Numbered from the stretch's first letter, positions 18,756 through 27,726 are shown. The stretch is 64,000 bases of DNA from Streptomyces bungoensis (GCF_001514215.1 NZ_KQ948851.1:829279-893278), one strand, 5' to 3'. The notes: generated from the letters alone by a model not told the origin. Program-made: numbers and translations.

Positions 18756-20174
18756 GTGCCGTCGATGCTCGATGCGGTCGTGGTGGGTGCGGGGCCGAAC
18801 GGACTGACCGCTGCGGTGGAGCTGGCCCGGCGGGGCTTCTCCGTCGCCCTGTTCGAGGCGCGGCCCACGGTCGGCGGCGGCGCCCGCACCGAGGAGCTGA
18901 CCCTCCCGGGCTTCCGGCACGACCCCTGCTCGGCCGCCCACCCCCTCGGCATCAACTCGCCCGCGTTCCGCGCCCTGCCCCTGGAGCGGTACGGACTGGA
19001 GTGGCTGCACGCCGAGCTGCCCATGGCGCACCCCTTCCTGGACGGCACCGCGGCCGTGCTGGCCCGGTCCGTCGCCGAGACGGCCGCGTCCTTCGGGCCG
19101 CGCGACGCGGGCGCCTACCGCCGGCTGGTCGAGCCGTTCCTGCCGAAGTGGGACACCCTGGCCCGGGACTTCATGTCCCTGCCGCTGACCGCGCTCCCGC
19201 GCGACCCGGTCACCCTGGCCCGCTTCGGCCTGGCCGGACTCCCGCCGTCCACCCTGCTGATGCGCCGGTTCCGCGACGAGCGGGTCAAGGCCCTCTTCTC
19301 CGGCCTGGTCGCCCACGTGATGGCCCCGCTGAACGGCTTCGCCACGGGCGCCGTCGGCCTGGTCTTCGCGCTGTCCGCGCACGCCCGCGGCTGGCCCGTG
19401 GCCCGCGGCGGCTCCCAGGCGATCTCCGACGCCCTCGCCGGCTACCTGAAGGACCTCGGCGGCGCGGTGCACACCGACTACGAGGTCAAGCGGCTGGACG
19501 ACCTGCCGCCCGCGCGCGCGTACGTCTTCGACACCTCGCCGGCCGCCCTCGCCCGGATCGCCGGCTTCGGCGGCTACTACGACGGCTACCGCTACGGCCC
19601 CGGCGTCTTCAAGGTCGACTACGCGCTGGACGGCCCGGTGCCCTGGACCGCCCCCGAGGCCCGCGTCGCCGGCACGGTCCAGATCGGCGCGAGCCGGGCC
19701 GAGATCGGCACCGCCCTGCGCGCCGCCTCCCGCGAGGGCCGCGCCCCCGACCGGCCGTTCATGATCACCGTGCAGCCCAGCGTCGCCGACCCCTCCCGGG
19801 CCCCCGAGGGCAAGCACGTCTTCTGGGCGTACGGCCACGTCCCGAACGGCTGGCAGGGCGACCTCACCGACGCCATCGAACGCCAGCTGGAGCGCTTCGC
19901 CCCCGGCTTCCGCGACCGTGTCCTGGCCCGCGCCACCGCGGGTCCCGCCGAGATGGCCGCGCACAACGCCAACTACGTCGGTGGCGACATCGCCTGCGGC
20001 GCCGTGTCCGGACTCCAGCTCCTGCTGCGCCCCCGGCTGACCGCGTTCCCCTACCACACGCCGCATCCCGCCGTCTTCATCTGCTCCTCGGCCACCCCGC
20101 CGGGACCCGGCGTGCACGGCATGTCGGGGCACAACGCGGCGAAGGCCGTGTGGAGGAGGCTGAGGCAGGCATGA
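18756..20174 (+). CDS. FAD-dependent oxidoreductase, phytoene-desaturase-like
   Basis: 472 residues from GTG 18756 (ATG 18765 is an equally possible start). The Rossmann FAD motif [20 protein letters not shown] lies at residues 8-27, followed by [19 protein letters not shown], typical of CrtI/NAD(P)-oxidoreductase-like proteins. The C-terminal [18 protein letters not shown] matches the conserved FAD-contact end of the family. The substrate is unknown; such genes are common as single copies in Streptomyces without a carotenoid cluster, and none is seen here. Its last codons overlap the macro-domain gene (ATGA). Confidence 0.85.
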   Translation: MPSMLDAVVVGAGPNGLTAAVELARRGFSVALFEARPTVGGGARTEELTLPGFRHDPCSAAHPLGINSPAFRALPLERYGLEWLHAELPMAHPFLDGTAAVLARSVAETAASFGPRDAGAYRRLVEPFLPKWDTLARDFMSLPLTALPRDPVTLARFGLAGLPPSTLLMRRFRDERVKALFSGLVAHVMAPLNGFATGAVGLVFALSAHARGWPVARGGSQAISDALAGYLKDLGGAVHTDYEVKRLDDLPPARAYVFDTSPAALARIAGFGGYYDGYRYGPGVFKVDYALDGPVPWTAPEARVAGTVQIGASRAEIGTALRAASREGRAPDRPFMITVQPSVADPSRAPEGKHVFWAYGHVPNGWQGDLTDAIERQLERFAPGFRDRVLARATAGPAEMAAHNANYVGGDIACGAVSGLQLLLRPRLTAFPYHTPHPAVFICSSATPPGPGVHGMSGHNAAKAVWRRLRQA

Positions 20175-20680
20175 CGGCCATCACCCTCGTCCAGGGCGAC
20201 ATCACCCGGCAGAGCGCCGACGCGATCGTCAACGCGGCCAACTCCTCCCTGCTCGGCGGCGGAGGCGTGGACGGCGCCATCCACCGCCGCGGCGGCCCCG
20301 CGATCCTGGCGGAGTGCCGCGAGCTGCGCGCCTCGCGGTACGGCAAGGGCCTGCCCACGGGCCAGGCCGTCGCGACCACGGCGGGCGACCTGGACGCCCG
20401 CTGGGTCGTCCACACCGTCGGCCCCGTCTGGTCCGCCACCGAGGACCGCTCCGGCCTCCTCGCCTCCTGCCACCGCGAGGCCCTCCGCGTGGCCGACGAA
20501 CTGGGCGCGCGCACGGTCGCCTTCCCGGCGATCTCCACCGGCGTGTACCGGTGGCCCGTGGAGGACGCGGCCCGTATCGCGGTGGACACCGTGCGCGCCA
20601 CCCCGACGGCGGTCGAAGAGGTGCGCTTCGTGCTCTTCGACGACCGGGCATACCAGGCGTTCGCGCGGCAACTCGGCTGA
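20171..20680 (+). CDS. macro-domain protein, O-acetyl-ADP-ribose deacetylase type
   Basis: 169 residues starting at ATG 20171, overlapping the upstream stop. Macro-domain motifs are clear: [34 protein letters not shown] and [12 protein letters not shown]. This is the MacroD/YmdB subgroup that hydrolyses O-acetyl-ADP-ribose or removes mono-ADP-ribose from proteins, in the cytoplasm. Translational coupling to the FAD oxidoreductase is probably positional. A sirtuin, Nudix hydrolase and ADP-ribosylglycohydrolase lie 6-8 kb downstream, so the window contains several ADP-ribose-handling enzymes. Confidence 0.93.
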   Translation: MTAITLVQGDITRQSADAIVNAANSSLLGGGGVDGAIHRRGGPAILAECRELRASRYGKGLPTGQAVATTAGDLDARWVVHTVGPVWSATEDRSGLLASCHREALRVADELGARTVAFPAISTGVYRWPVEDAARIAVDTVRATPTAVEEVRFVLFDDRAYQAFARQLG

Positions 20681-20783
20681 GGGCCGGGCCGCCGGGTTTC
20701 TCCGGCACAACTTTTCCGGCCCGGTGTGCATCCAAAAGAGTGACAGACTTTCGCCCATTCACCTGATGGGGGCGGTTTTCGCC

Positions 20784-21314
20784 ATGTCTCTCCCTGTTCG
20801 GAAAGTCTCCCGACGAGCCACGATCGCCGCGCTGACCGCCGCAGTCCTGGGCGGTACGGCCGCGACCACCGCATGGGCCGCCACGGCGTCGGCGCACGGC
20901 GCGAGCAGCCCGCGCACCTGCGCCGCGAGCGACCTGTACCTGTCCATGGGGCGCAAGGAGGGCGCGGCCGGTTCGCTGTACTGGCCGATCGCCTTCACCA
21001 ACACGAGCACCACCAGCTGTGCGCTGCGCGGCTACCCGGGGGTGAGCGTCCTCGACACCGCGCACCGCCAGATCGGCCCGGCGGCCGTTCACTCCGGGCG
21101 GTCGTACGCGACCGTCACCCTGGCCCCCGCGCACTCCGCCACCGCGGTCATCCGCACCACCAACGGCCCCGTCGGCGGCCCCTGCCGGGCCACCGGCAGC
21201 TACCTGCGCGTCTATCCGCCGGCGTCGCGCACCGCGGTCCTCGTCCCGGCCGCCTGGAAGGTCTGCTCCGGCATCTTTCAGGTCGGCCCCGTCAACACGG
21301 ACGGCACCCTCTGA
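20784..21314 (+). CDS. secreted DUF4232-domain protein
   Basis: 176 residues from ATG 20784, with GGGGGCGG upstream; an ATG at 20766 is also in frame. The signal peptide has a basic start, a hydrophobic core and a likely cut after AWAATASAHG (about residue 40). The rest matches DUF4232: CAASDLYLSMG, FTNTSTTSCALRGYPGVSVLD and a second Cys pair (GGPCRATG and WKVCSG), a beta-sandwich domain exported in actinomycetes. Function unknown. A hairpin at 21322-21341 terminates it. Confidence 0.85.
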   Translation: MSLPVRKVSRRATIAALTAAVLGGTAATTAWAATASAHGASSPRTCAASDLYLSMGRKEGAAGSLYWPIAFTNTSTTSCALRGYPGVSVLDTAHRQIGPAAVHSGRSYATVTLAPAHSATAVIRTTNGPVGGPCRATGSYLRVYPPASRTAVLVPAAWKVCSGIFQVGPVNTDGTL

Positions 21315-21321
21315 GTCCGGG

Positions 21322-21341
21322 CGCCGGCCGTGCGGCCGGCG
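21322..21341. terminator. bidirectional terminator hairpin
   Basis: Arms CGCCGGCC (21322-21329) and GGCCGGCG (21334-21341) with loop GTGC, between the DUF4232 gene and the convergent nar remnant. Confidence 0.65.
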
Positions 21342-21342
21342 T

Positions 21343-21945
21343 CTACTCCTCGGCCCTCACCGCCACGCCCCGGGCGACCGGGACCGGCGAGGCACGGCGG
21401 TGCCGCACGGCCCCGCCCCGGGAGCGGTAGACGACGTAGGGGCGGGCCGCGTAGCCCAGCGGTACGGCGAAGGCGTGCACCAGGCGGCTGAACGGCCACA
21501 GGGCGAACAACGCGAGGGCCAGCAGGGCGTGGCACTGGTAGACGAGCGGCGCGTGCGCCATGGCCGCCACGTCGGGGCCGAGGGTGAACAGGCTGCGGAA
21601 CCACACGGCGACCCCGAGCCGGTAGTCGTAGGGGTCGGTCACGGAGGAGGCGGTCGCGGTCAGCCCGGCGAGCAGGACGAGCGCGAGCAGCGGCAGCACC
21701 GCCCGGTCGCTGCGGCCGCTCGCCCGGCGCACGGCGGGCACGCGCAGCCTGCGGTACAGCAGCAGGGTGAGTTCGGTGGCCGCCGCGACGCCGGCCGCCC
21801 CGCCCATGGTCAGGGCGACGGCGTGGTGCTGCGCCTCGCCGATCCCGAGCCGCGCGGTCAGCCACTCGGGGACCAGCAGCCCCATGACGTGGCCGCCGGC
21901 GACGAGGAACAGCGCGTAGTGGAACAGCGGGGCGCCGACCCGCAG
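21343..21945 (-). pseudogene. narI: narI 3' remnant: respiratory nitrate reductase gamma subunit without its first helix
   Basis: About 200 residues of NarI, starting abruptly at LRVGAPLFHYALFLVAGGHV and running to the stop at 21343. The four haem-ligand histidine positions appear preserved (FHY and GGHV in the first retained helix; QCHALL and LVHAFAVP in later helices), but the N-terminal helix and initiation region are missing. The sequence directly upstream is narG, in another frame, so there is no start for this gene and it should not be translated properly. NarI normally carries quinol electrons to NarGH at the membrane. Deletion remnant. Confidence 0.85.
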
Positions 21946-22484
21946 GGCCCGTGCGCGGCGATGGTGTGCACATGGGCGGCGGCCGCGATCTCCAGGGCCT
22001 CCTCCCAGCCGACGCGAACCAGGCCGCCCCGGCCCCGCGCCGCCTGGTAGCGGCGCCGTCTGTCCGGGTCCCCGGTGACCTCGGCCCACGCCGCCACGGG
22101 ATCGCCGAGGCGGGCGCGGGCCTCGCGGTACATCTCCATCAGCACACCGCGCACATGGGGGTGGCGCACGCGGGTGGGGGAGTAGGTGTACCAGGAGAAC
22201 GAGGCCCCGCGCGGGCAGCCGCGGGGCTCGTACTCCGGCCGGTCCGGGCCGGTCGAGGGATAGTCCGTCTCCTGGGTCTCCCAGGTGATCAGACCGTCCT
22301 TGACGTACACCTTCCACGAGCACGAGCCGGTGCAGTTCACGCCGTGCGTGGACCGCACCACCTTGCCGTGCGCCCAACGCTCCTGGTACGGCGCGTCGTT
22401 GACGTCCTGGTCGGTCCGCAGCAACTGGTCGGCGGCCAGCGCTGCCATCCGCTCCGCTTCCCGTCGGGCACCGCGCCGTCCCAC
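21945..22484 (-). pseudogene. narG: narG 5' remnant: nitrate reductase alpha subunit, first 180 codons
   Basis: Begins at GTG 22484 with an excellent ribosome site (GGAAGGAG) and reads through the NarG N-terminal region: STHGVNCTGSCSW (H48, C51, C55 of the FS0 [4Fe-4S] site), YEPRGCPRGASFSW (C90), AARGRGG and WEEALEIAAAAHVHTIAAHG, colinear with known NarG. It breaks at about 21945 exactly where narI homology begins; after that this frame is meaningless and stops at 21858. Over 1000 codons of narG, all narH and narJ and the start of narI are absent. An intact promoter and start may still yield a short useless peptide. Confidence 0.88.
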
Positions 22485-22577
22485 TGGTCACTCCTTCCGA
22501 AGCCGGCTGTTCCGCCTCGGCCAGCTTCGATGGAGATCGCGTTGCGTGTCTGCACGGCTACGCTCTGTTGATAGTGC

Positions 22578-22955
22578 TTAGGGGGAGCCTTTCCTTACCC
22601 TTTGCAATGGTTGTGTACGGCATGGGGTGTTCGGCTCAGCCCGCCGCGCGCGGGCGCCCAGGGTAAGGACGCGCTCGGCGTGGTGCTCCTCGTGCAGGTC
22701 GATGCGCCGGGCGGTGAGCAGGTGGCGCGGGCTGATGACGTCCTCGACCCGCGGCCGCGCGTCCCGGGTGACGACCAGCAGCCGGGTCACCTCGTGCCGC
22801 GCCATCCGGTTGGCGAGGGCCCGCAGGGTCTCGTCGGGGTGCGCGGTGACCGCGGGCGCCGCGAGCGCGGCGAGCGCAGTGGTGTCGCCGGGCCGTCGCG
22901 CCCGCACGGCCCGCGGTATGCCCGGCAGCTTATCATTGCAGACTGCAATGGTCAC
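22578..22955 (-). pseudogene. CBS-domain fragment, probably C-terminal end of a ClC-type chloride channel
   Basis: A reading frame of 125 codons from GTG 22955. Residues from about 25 to 100 match a single CBS domain: VTAHPDETLRALANRMARHE, TRLLVVTRDARPRVEDVISP and RRIDLHEEHHAERVLTL, the last being like the C-terminal tail that I recall for actinomycete ClC channel proteins with CBS domains. There is no membrane part here and its first codons overlap the MarR palindrome, so I read it as a truncated remnant beside the nar deletion scar. A free-standing single-CBS protein is the alternative. Confidence 0.5.
22934..22950. promoter_or_regulatory. 17-bp palindromic operator upstream of marR-type gene
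   Basis: CATTGCAGACTGCAATG is a perfect inverted repeat with 8-bp arms and one central base, 62 bp before the MarR start at 23012. MarR dimers bind such sites. A related half-site TTGCAATGG occurs at 22602-22610 near the narG start side. Binding is inferred. Confidence 0.7.
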
Positions 22956-23011
22956 CTTCGGTGACAGGCGGTGTCCGAACCGTGAGACGGCAGCGGCGGA
23001 GTGAGGAGTCC

Positions 23012-23581
23012 ATGGCCCAGCAGGACGAGGGCCGGCGCGAGGCGCCGGTGCAGGGGGGTCCCGACGAGGCCCTGGACCGGGAGGCGGAGGAGGTCACCCT
23101 CGCGGTGATGGCGGCCTCCCGGCTGGTCGTCGCCCTGTCCGCGCGCGCCCTGGCCGCCGTCGACGTCCCGCTCACCCTGCCCCAGCTGCGCTCCCTGGTC
23201 GCGCTGCGCACCTGCGGCCCGATCAAGCTCGCCGCCATGGCCGCCACCCTCGGCGTCAGCTCCTCCACCGCGCTGCGCATGGTCGAGCGCCTGGAGACCC
23301 TCGGCCTCACCGACCGGCGGGTCAACCCGGACAACCGTCGCGAGGTCGTGCTCCGCCTCACCCCGGCGGGCGAGGAACTGGTCGACCGCGTCCTCGGCCA
23401 CCGGCGCGCGGAGATCCGCGCCCTGGTCGCCCGGCTGCCCGCCCCGGAGCGCGCCGGGCTCGTCCCCGCCCTGACCGCGCTGACGGCCGCGGCCGGAGAC
23501 CTCGACCCCGGGCTCGACCCCGCCGGGGAGGCGGGCCGCCTCGCCGGCGTCGTCGACGACCCGCTGAACCCGGCACCCTGA
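23012..23581 (+). CDS. MarR-family transcriptional regulator
   Basis: 189 residues from ATG 23012, chosen for the GAGGAG ribosome site 5 bases upstream. Winged-helix features: LTLPQLRSLVALRTCGPIKL, the recognition helix LAAMAATLGVSSSTALRMVE and the wing LTDRRVNPDNRREVVLRLTP (conserved DxRxxxxxLT pattern). Flanking N- and C-terminal helices would form the dimer. A perfect palindrome lies upstream, so autoregulation is likely. The divergent neighbour is a gene fragment, so its original target may be partly lost. Ligand unknown. Confidence 0.9.
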   Translation: MAQQDEGRREAPVQGGPDEALDREAEEVTLAVMAASRLVVALSARALAAVDVPLTLPQLRSLVALRTCGPIKLAAMAATLGVSSSTALRMVERLETLGLTDRRVNPDNRREVVLRLTPAGEELVDRVLGHRRAEIRALVARLPAPERAGLVPALTALTAAAGDLDPGLDPAGEAGRLAGVVDDPLNPAP

Positions 23582-23662
23582 CCGCTCCCGCCGCCGGTCA
23601 CCGCGGGGTACATGTCGCATTCTCGCCAGCGCCCGGCGCCCGCGGTGGCCGATCCTGGAGAC

Positions 23663-25144
23663 ATGCAGACAGCGACGCCCCTCGACCGGGAGCACTGCGT
23701 GCGCGCCGTGCAGTCCAAGGACGCGCGGTTCGACGGGTGGTTCTACACCGCCGTCCTGACCACCCGCATCTACTGCCGGCCCAGCTGCCCGGCCGTCCCG
23801 CCCAAGCCGGAGAACATGACCTTCCACCGGAGCGCCGCCGCCTGCCAGCAGGCCGGGTTCCGGGCCTGCAAGCGCTGCCGCCCCGACACCAGCCCAGGCT
23901 CCCCGGAGTGGAACCGGCGGGCCGACCTGGTGGCCCGCGCCATGCGGCTCATCGCCGACGGCGTCGTGGACCGCGACGGCGTACCCGGCCTCGCCGCCCG
24001 GCTCGGCTACAGCACCCGGCAGGTCGAGCGGCAGCTCCTCGCCGAACTCGGCGCCGGACCCCTCGCGCTCGCCCGTGCCCAGCGCGCCCAGACCGCCCGG
24101 CTGCTGATCGAGACCACCCCGCTGCCCATGGCGGAGATCGCCTTCGCGGCCGGCTTCTCCTCCATCCGGACGTTCAACGACACCGTCCGCGAGGTCTTCG
24201 CCGTCCCCCCGAGCGAGCTGCGCGCCCGGCTGCCCCGGCGACACGCGGCGACCGCACCGGGGACGCTCACGCTGCGGCTGCCGTTCCGCGCCCCGCTGCA
24301 CCCCGACAACCTCTTCGGGCACCTGGCCGCCACCGCCGTACCCGGCGTCGAGGAATGGCGCGACGGCTCCTACCGGCGCACCCTGCGCCTGCCCTACGGC
24401 CACGGCATCGCCGCCCTCGCCCCACGCCCCGACCACATCGCCTGCCGCCTCACCCTCAGCGACCTGCGCGACCTCACCGTGGCCATCAGCCGCTGCCGCC
24501 GGCTGCTCGACCTCGACGCCGATCCGGTCGCCGTCGACGACCGGCTGCGCACCGACCCGCTGCTCGCGCCGCTGGTCGACCGGGCACCGGGCCGCCGGGT
24601 GCCGCGCACGGTCGACGAGGCCGAGTTCGCCGTCCGCGCCGTGCTCGGGCAGCAGGTCTCCACGGCCGCCGCCCGCACCCACGCGGCCCGCCTGGTCACC
24701 GCCCACGGCAAGCCGCTGGACGACCCCGAGGGCGGGCTCACCCACCTCTTCCCCACCCCGGAGGCGCTGGCGGCCACTGACCCCGGGACGCTCGCGATGC
24801 CGCGGACCCGGCGCACCACCTTCACCACCCTCGTCCGGCACCTGGCCGACGGCACCCTGCGCCTGGGCGTCGACTCCGACTGGGCCGAGGCCCGCGCCCG
24901 GCTGCTGGACCTGCCCGGCTTCGGCCCCTGGACCACCGACGTCATCGCCATGCGCGCCCTCGGCGACCCCGACGCCTTCCTCCCCACCGACCTCGGCATC
25001 CGGCGCGCGGCACAGGACCTGGGCCTGCCCGCCACCCCGGCCGCGCTCACCGCCCGCGCCGAGGCCTGGCGGCCCTGGCGGGCGTACGCGGTGCAGCACC
25101 TGTGGGCGACCGGCGACCACCCCGTCAACGTCCTTCCCGAGTAA
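23663..25144 (+). CDS. Ada-AlkA fusion: methyl-phosphotriester-responsive regulator with 3-methyladenine DNA glycosylase
   Basis: 493 residues from ATG 23663; this start places the four zinc cysteines at C38, C42, C69 and C72, the same numbering as E. coli Ada. Order: Ada zinc/methyl-acceptor domain (1-80), AraC-type helix-turn-helix (about 90-190, with PLPMAEIAFAAGFSSIRTFN), AlkA N-terminal domain (about 200-290) and HhH-GPD glycosylase (about 300-490, with VLGQQVSTAAA and LLDLPGFGPWTTDVIAMRALGDPDAF containing the catalytic Asp). It senses and repairs alkylated DNA. The ogt gene follows after 19 bp. Confidence 0.93.
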   Translation: MQTATPLDREHCVRAVQSKDARFDGWFYTAVLTTRIYCRPSCPAVPPKPENMTFHRSAAACQQAGFRACKRCRPDTSPGSPEWNRRADLVARAMRLIADGVVDRDGVPGLAARLGYSTRQVERQLLAELGAGPLALARAQRAQTARLLIETTPLPMAEIAFAAGFSSIRTFNDTVREVFAVPPSELRARLPRRHAATAPGTLTLRLPFRAPLHPDNLFGHLAATAVPGVEEWRDGSYRRTLRLPYGHGIAALAPRPDHIACRLTLSDLRDLTVAISRCRRLLDLDADPVAVDDRLRTDPLLAPLVDRAPGRRVPRTVDEAEFAVRAVLGQQVSTAAARTHAARLVTAHGKPLDDPEGGLTHLFPTPEALAATDPGTLAMPRTRRTTFTTLVRHLADGTLRLGVDSDWAEARARLLDLPGFGPWTTDVIAMRALGDPDAFLPTDLGIRRAAQDLGLPATPAALTARAEAWRPWRAYAVQHLWATGDHPVNVLPE

Positions 25145-25163
25145 GGAAACCCGAGGGAACCCG

Positions 25164-25655
25164 ATGCCCCGCCACACCATCACCGACAGCCCGTACGGGC
25201 CGCTCACCCTGGTCGCCGACGAGGACGGCGCGCTGTGCGGCCTGTACATGGCCGCACAGCGCCACCGCCCCGCCGAGGAGACCTTCGGACCGCGCGACGA
25301 CACCCTGCCCGTCTTCGCCGAGGCCGCCGAGCAGCTCTCGGCCTACTTCACGGGCGAGTCGAAGGAGTTCACCGTGCGACTCGCCCTGCGCGGAACACCG
25401 TTCCAGCGCCGCGTCTGGGAGCAGCTGACGAGGATCCCCTACGGCGAGACCCGCACCTACGGCCGGCTCGCCGAGGCCCTCGGCAGCCCCGGCGCCTCCC
25501 GCGCGGTCGGCCTCGCCAACGGCCGCAACCCGATCGGCATCATCGTCCCCTGCCACCGCGTGATCGGCTCCGACGGCAGCCTCACCGGGTACGGCGGCGG
25601 CCTGGACCGCAAGCAGCGCCTGCTGGACTTCGAGCGGGGCACGGCCCTCTTCTGA
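25164..25655 (+). CDS. ogt: methylated-DNA--protein-cysteine methyltransferase
   Basis: 163 residues with the active-site motif IVPCHRVIG (C130), the RNPIGI lead-in and the helix-turn-helix GETRTYGRLAEAL with the conserved Arg finger region. It transfers the methyl or alkyl group from O6-alkylguanine (or O4-alkylthymine) to its own cysteine. With the Ada-AlkA gene immediately upstream, it forms an adaptive-response operon controlled by the upstream protein. The start has a weak GGGAACCCG leader. The downstream gene starts 63 bp later. Confidence 0.95.
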   Translation: MPRHTITDSPYGPLTLVADEDGALCGLYMAAQRHRPAEETFGPRDDTLPVFAEAAEQLSAYFTGESKEFTVRLALRGTPFQRRVWEQLTRIPYGETRTYGRLAEALGSPGASRAVGLANGRNPIGIIVPCHRVIGSDGSLTGYGGGLDRKQRLLDFERGTALF

Positions 25656-25718
25656 CCGGTGCCCACCCGCGCCGTGTCGTCCTCACCGGCGCACGGCCGA
25701 TCCGCGAAGAATGTCGGC

Positions 25719-26573
25719 ATGGGCATCGTTCTGCCGACTCTCTTCGCGCTCCTGGCGGCGCTCAGCAACGCGCTCGCGACCGTCCTGCAGCGCCGGGCCG
25801 CGCAGAGCGTGCCGCAGTCCCGGGGATTCCGCCCCGGACTGATCCTCGACCTCCTGCGGCGGCCCGTCTGGGTGGCCGGGATGGCCACGGTGATCGTGGC
25901 CGGCCTCTGCCAGGCGGTCGCGCTGGCGACGGGACCGATCTCCCTCGTCCAGCCGCTGTTCATCCTCGAACTCCCGCTGGCCCTGATGCTCGCCCCGGTC
26001 CTGCGCCGCCGCCGGCCGTCCGGCGCGCTGCTGCTGAAGCTGCTCGTCGTCGTCGCGGGGCTGGGGCTGGCCCTGCTGTCCGCCGCGCCCGCCGGCAACC
26101 GCACGCATGTCTCCATCGACCGCTGGCTCCCCGTCCTGGCCGCCTCCGCCGGGGCGGTCGCCGTCCTGACCGCCACGGGCTTCAGACGGTCACCGGGCCG
26201 GTTCCGCGCCGCCTGCCTCGGCGCCGCCACCGCGATCCTCTTCGCCCTCACGGCCGGACTCATGAAGACGTCCGTCCACATCCTCGGCGACGCCGGCCTC
26301 ACCGGCTTCCTCACCTCCTGGCAGACCTACGCCTTCGGCGCGAGCGGCGTCTGCGCCATGCTGCTCCTGGAACACGCCCTGCAGGGCGGCCCCCTGATCG
26401 CCTCCCAGCCCGCCCTCACCCTCGGCGACGCCACCATGAGCTTCCTGCTCGGCGTCCTGGTGTACGAGGAACACGTACGGACCGGCTGGTGGCTGCTGCC
26501 ACTGACGCTCGGGATCGGCCTCGTCGTCGCCGGGGTCTTCGCCCTGGCCGGAACCGAGACGGCACCGCCGTAG
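25719..26573 (+). CDS. DMT/EamA-like multi-spanning membrane protein
   Basis: 284 residues from ATG 25719 (an upstream ATG at 25659 would add a hydrophilic stretch). About nine or ten hydrophobic helices, arranged as two halves, with the N-terminal GIVLPTLFALLAALSNALATVLQRRAAQ and LVQPLFILELPLALMLAPVL repeats typical of drug/metabolite or magnesium-transporter (NIPA-like) families. A conserved glutamate in YEEHV lies in the last part. Substrate unknown. Gene order with ogt is probably incidental. Confidence 0.8.
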   Translation: MGIVLPTLFALLAALSNALATVLQRRAAQSVPQSRGFRPGLILDLLRRPVWVAGMATVIVAGLCQAVALATGPISLVQPLFILELPLALMLAPVLRRRRPSGALLLKLLVVVAGLGLALLSAAPAGNRTHVSIDRWLPVLAASAGAVAVLTATGFRRSPGRFRAACLGAATAILFALTAGLMKTSVHILGDAGLTGFLTSWQTYAFGASGVCAMLLLEHALQGGPLIASQPALTLGDATMSFLLGVLVYEEHVRTGWWLLPLTLGIGLVVAGVFALAGTETAPP

Positions 26574-26908
26574 GCACCCGGACGGCGTGGCCGGCGCTCG
26601 GCCGCCCGTCGCCCATCGGACCCCGGCGGCCACCCCCGGCAGCACAGCCGGTCCCACCCACCGCCGGTGCGGGACCCGGCGCACCGGCGGAAACACCCAC
26701 ACGGCGGCCGCGGCACCGCCCGCCCCGATGGCCAGGACACACGACAGGACGACGCCCGCACACGCGTCGTCATCCCAGGGCCCGGACGGGCGGATGGTCA
26801 GTGCCGTCCGGCAGAAGTACGCCGCGACGAGGGTGAGCAGGACCGGTGGTACGGCGAGAACCAGGCGGAGGCAGCCGCGGTCGTCGTCGACGGGGTCGGG
26901 TCCGGTCG
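26574..26908 (-). pseudogene. hydrophobic reading frame without a start codon, remnant or miscoded membrane protein
   Basis: On the minus strand, from about 26905 down to about 26600, one frame encodes two convincing membrane segments (LRLVLAVPPVLLTLVAAYFC and AGVVLSCVLAIGAGGAAAA) joined by PSGPWDDDACAG, with an Arg-rich end. There is no ATG or GTG before the first segment (only GTC, GTT, GTA and CTG), and the frame runs on, antisense, deep into the DMT gene before a stop at 26190. I read it as a decayed gene; a CTG start or sequencing frameshift are alternatives. Confidence 0.35.
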
Positions 26909-27631
26909 TCAGACGAGGCGGCGCAGCAGCTCGGGCAGGGCCGTGCCGATGGGTTCGCGTACGACCTCGTCGGCGAGGTCGTCGTACGGGGTCGGCTCGG
27001 CGTTGACGATGATCAGGCGGGCGCCGTGGTCGGCGGCGACGCCGACCAGGCCGGCGGCGGGCTGCACCTGGAGGCTGCTGCCGACGGCGAGGAACACGGT
27101 GCAGGCCTTGGCGATCCCGAGGGCCTCGCCGAGCACCACGGGGTCGAGCCGTTCGCCGAACATCACCGTCGCCGACTTCAGGATGCCCCCGCACTCCCGG
27201 CACGGCGGATCGGCCTCCCCGGCGTCGACGCGGGCGAGCACGTCCTCCATCGGGCCGCGCGCACGGCAGCTCGTGCACACCACGCTGCGCGCGGTGCCGT
27301 GCAGCTCCAGCACCTTGCGGTGGGGCATCCCGGCGCGCTGGTGCAGCCCGTCCACGTTCTGCGTGATCACCCGCACGGGGACGCCGGACTTCTCCAGCTC
27401 GGCGACGGCCCGGTGGGCCGCGTTGGGCCGCGGTCCCAGGGCGTGGGTCTCGCGGCGCATCAGCCAGGAGCGCCGCCGGATCTCCGGGTCGCCCATGTAG
27501 TACTCGTACGTCACGAGCTTCTCGGCCTCCGGGTCCCGCCGCCACAGGCCGGCCGGGCCGCGGTAGTCGGGGATGCCGGAGTCGGTGGAGATGCCGGCCC
27601 CGCTGAGGACGGCGACGAGGGGCTTGCTCAT
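26909..27631 (-). CDS. sirtuin, NAD+-dependent protein deacylase
   Basis: 240 residues from ATG 27631. Class III deacetylase motifs: SGAGISTDSGIPDYRG (10-25), ITQNVDGLH (89-97), catalytic H111 in LELHGTA, zinc cysteines C119, C122, C144, C147 and VGSSLQVQPAAG. It removes acyl groups from lysines, releasing nicotinamide and O-acyl-ADP-ribose. It may regulate acyl-CoA synthetases or other metabolic enzymes. A Nudix hydrolase and an ADP-ribosylglycohydrolase follow on the same strand, possibly handling its ADP-ribose products. Confidence 0.95.
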   Translation of the reverse strand: MSKPLVAVLSGAGISTDSGIPDYRGPAGLWRRDPEAEKLVTYEYYMGDPEIRRRSWLMRRETHALGPRPNAAHRAVAELEKSGVPVRVITQNVDGLHQRAGMPHRKVLELHGTARSVVCTSCRARGPMEDVLARVDAGEADPPCRECGGILKSATVMFGERLDPVVLGEALGIAKACTVFLAVGSSLQVQPAAGLVGVAADHGARLIIVNAEPTPYDDLADEVVREPIGTALPELLRRLV

Positions 27632-27726
27632 GCGGTCGAGCTTAGGTTCGGGCGGACGGGCACCGCGAACGGATATCGGCGCACGGCGGGAACGGTCGGA
27701 CAGGCCCTGGCGACCCGGCCGGGCGG

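Noticed and set aside
21343..22491. A single 382-residue reading frame covering the nar region
   Set aside because: Only its last 200 residues are NarI; the earlier part is the wrong frame of narG, so it is not one gene.
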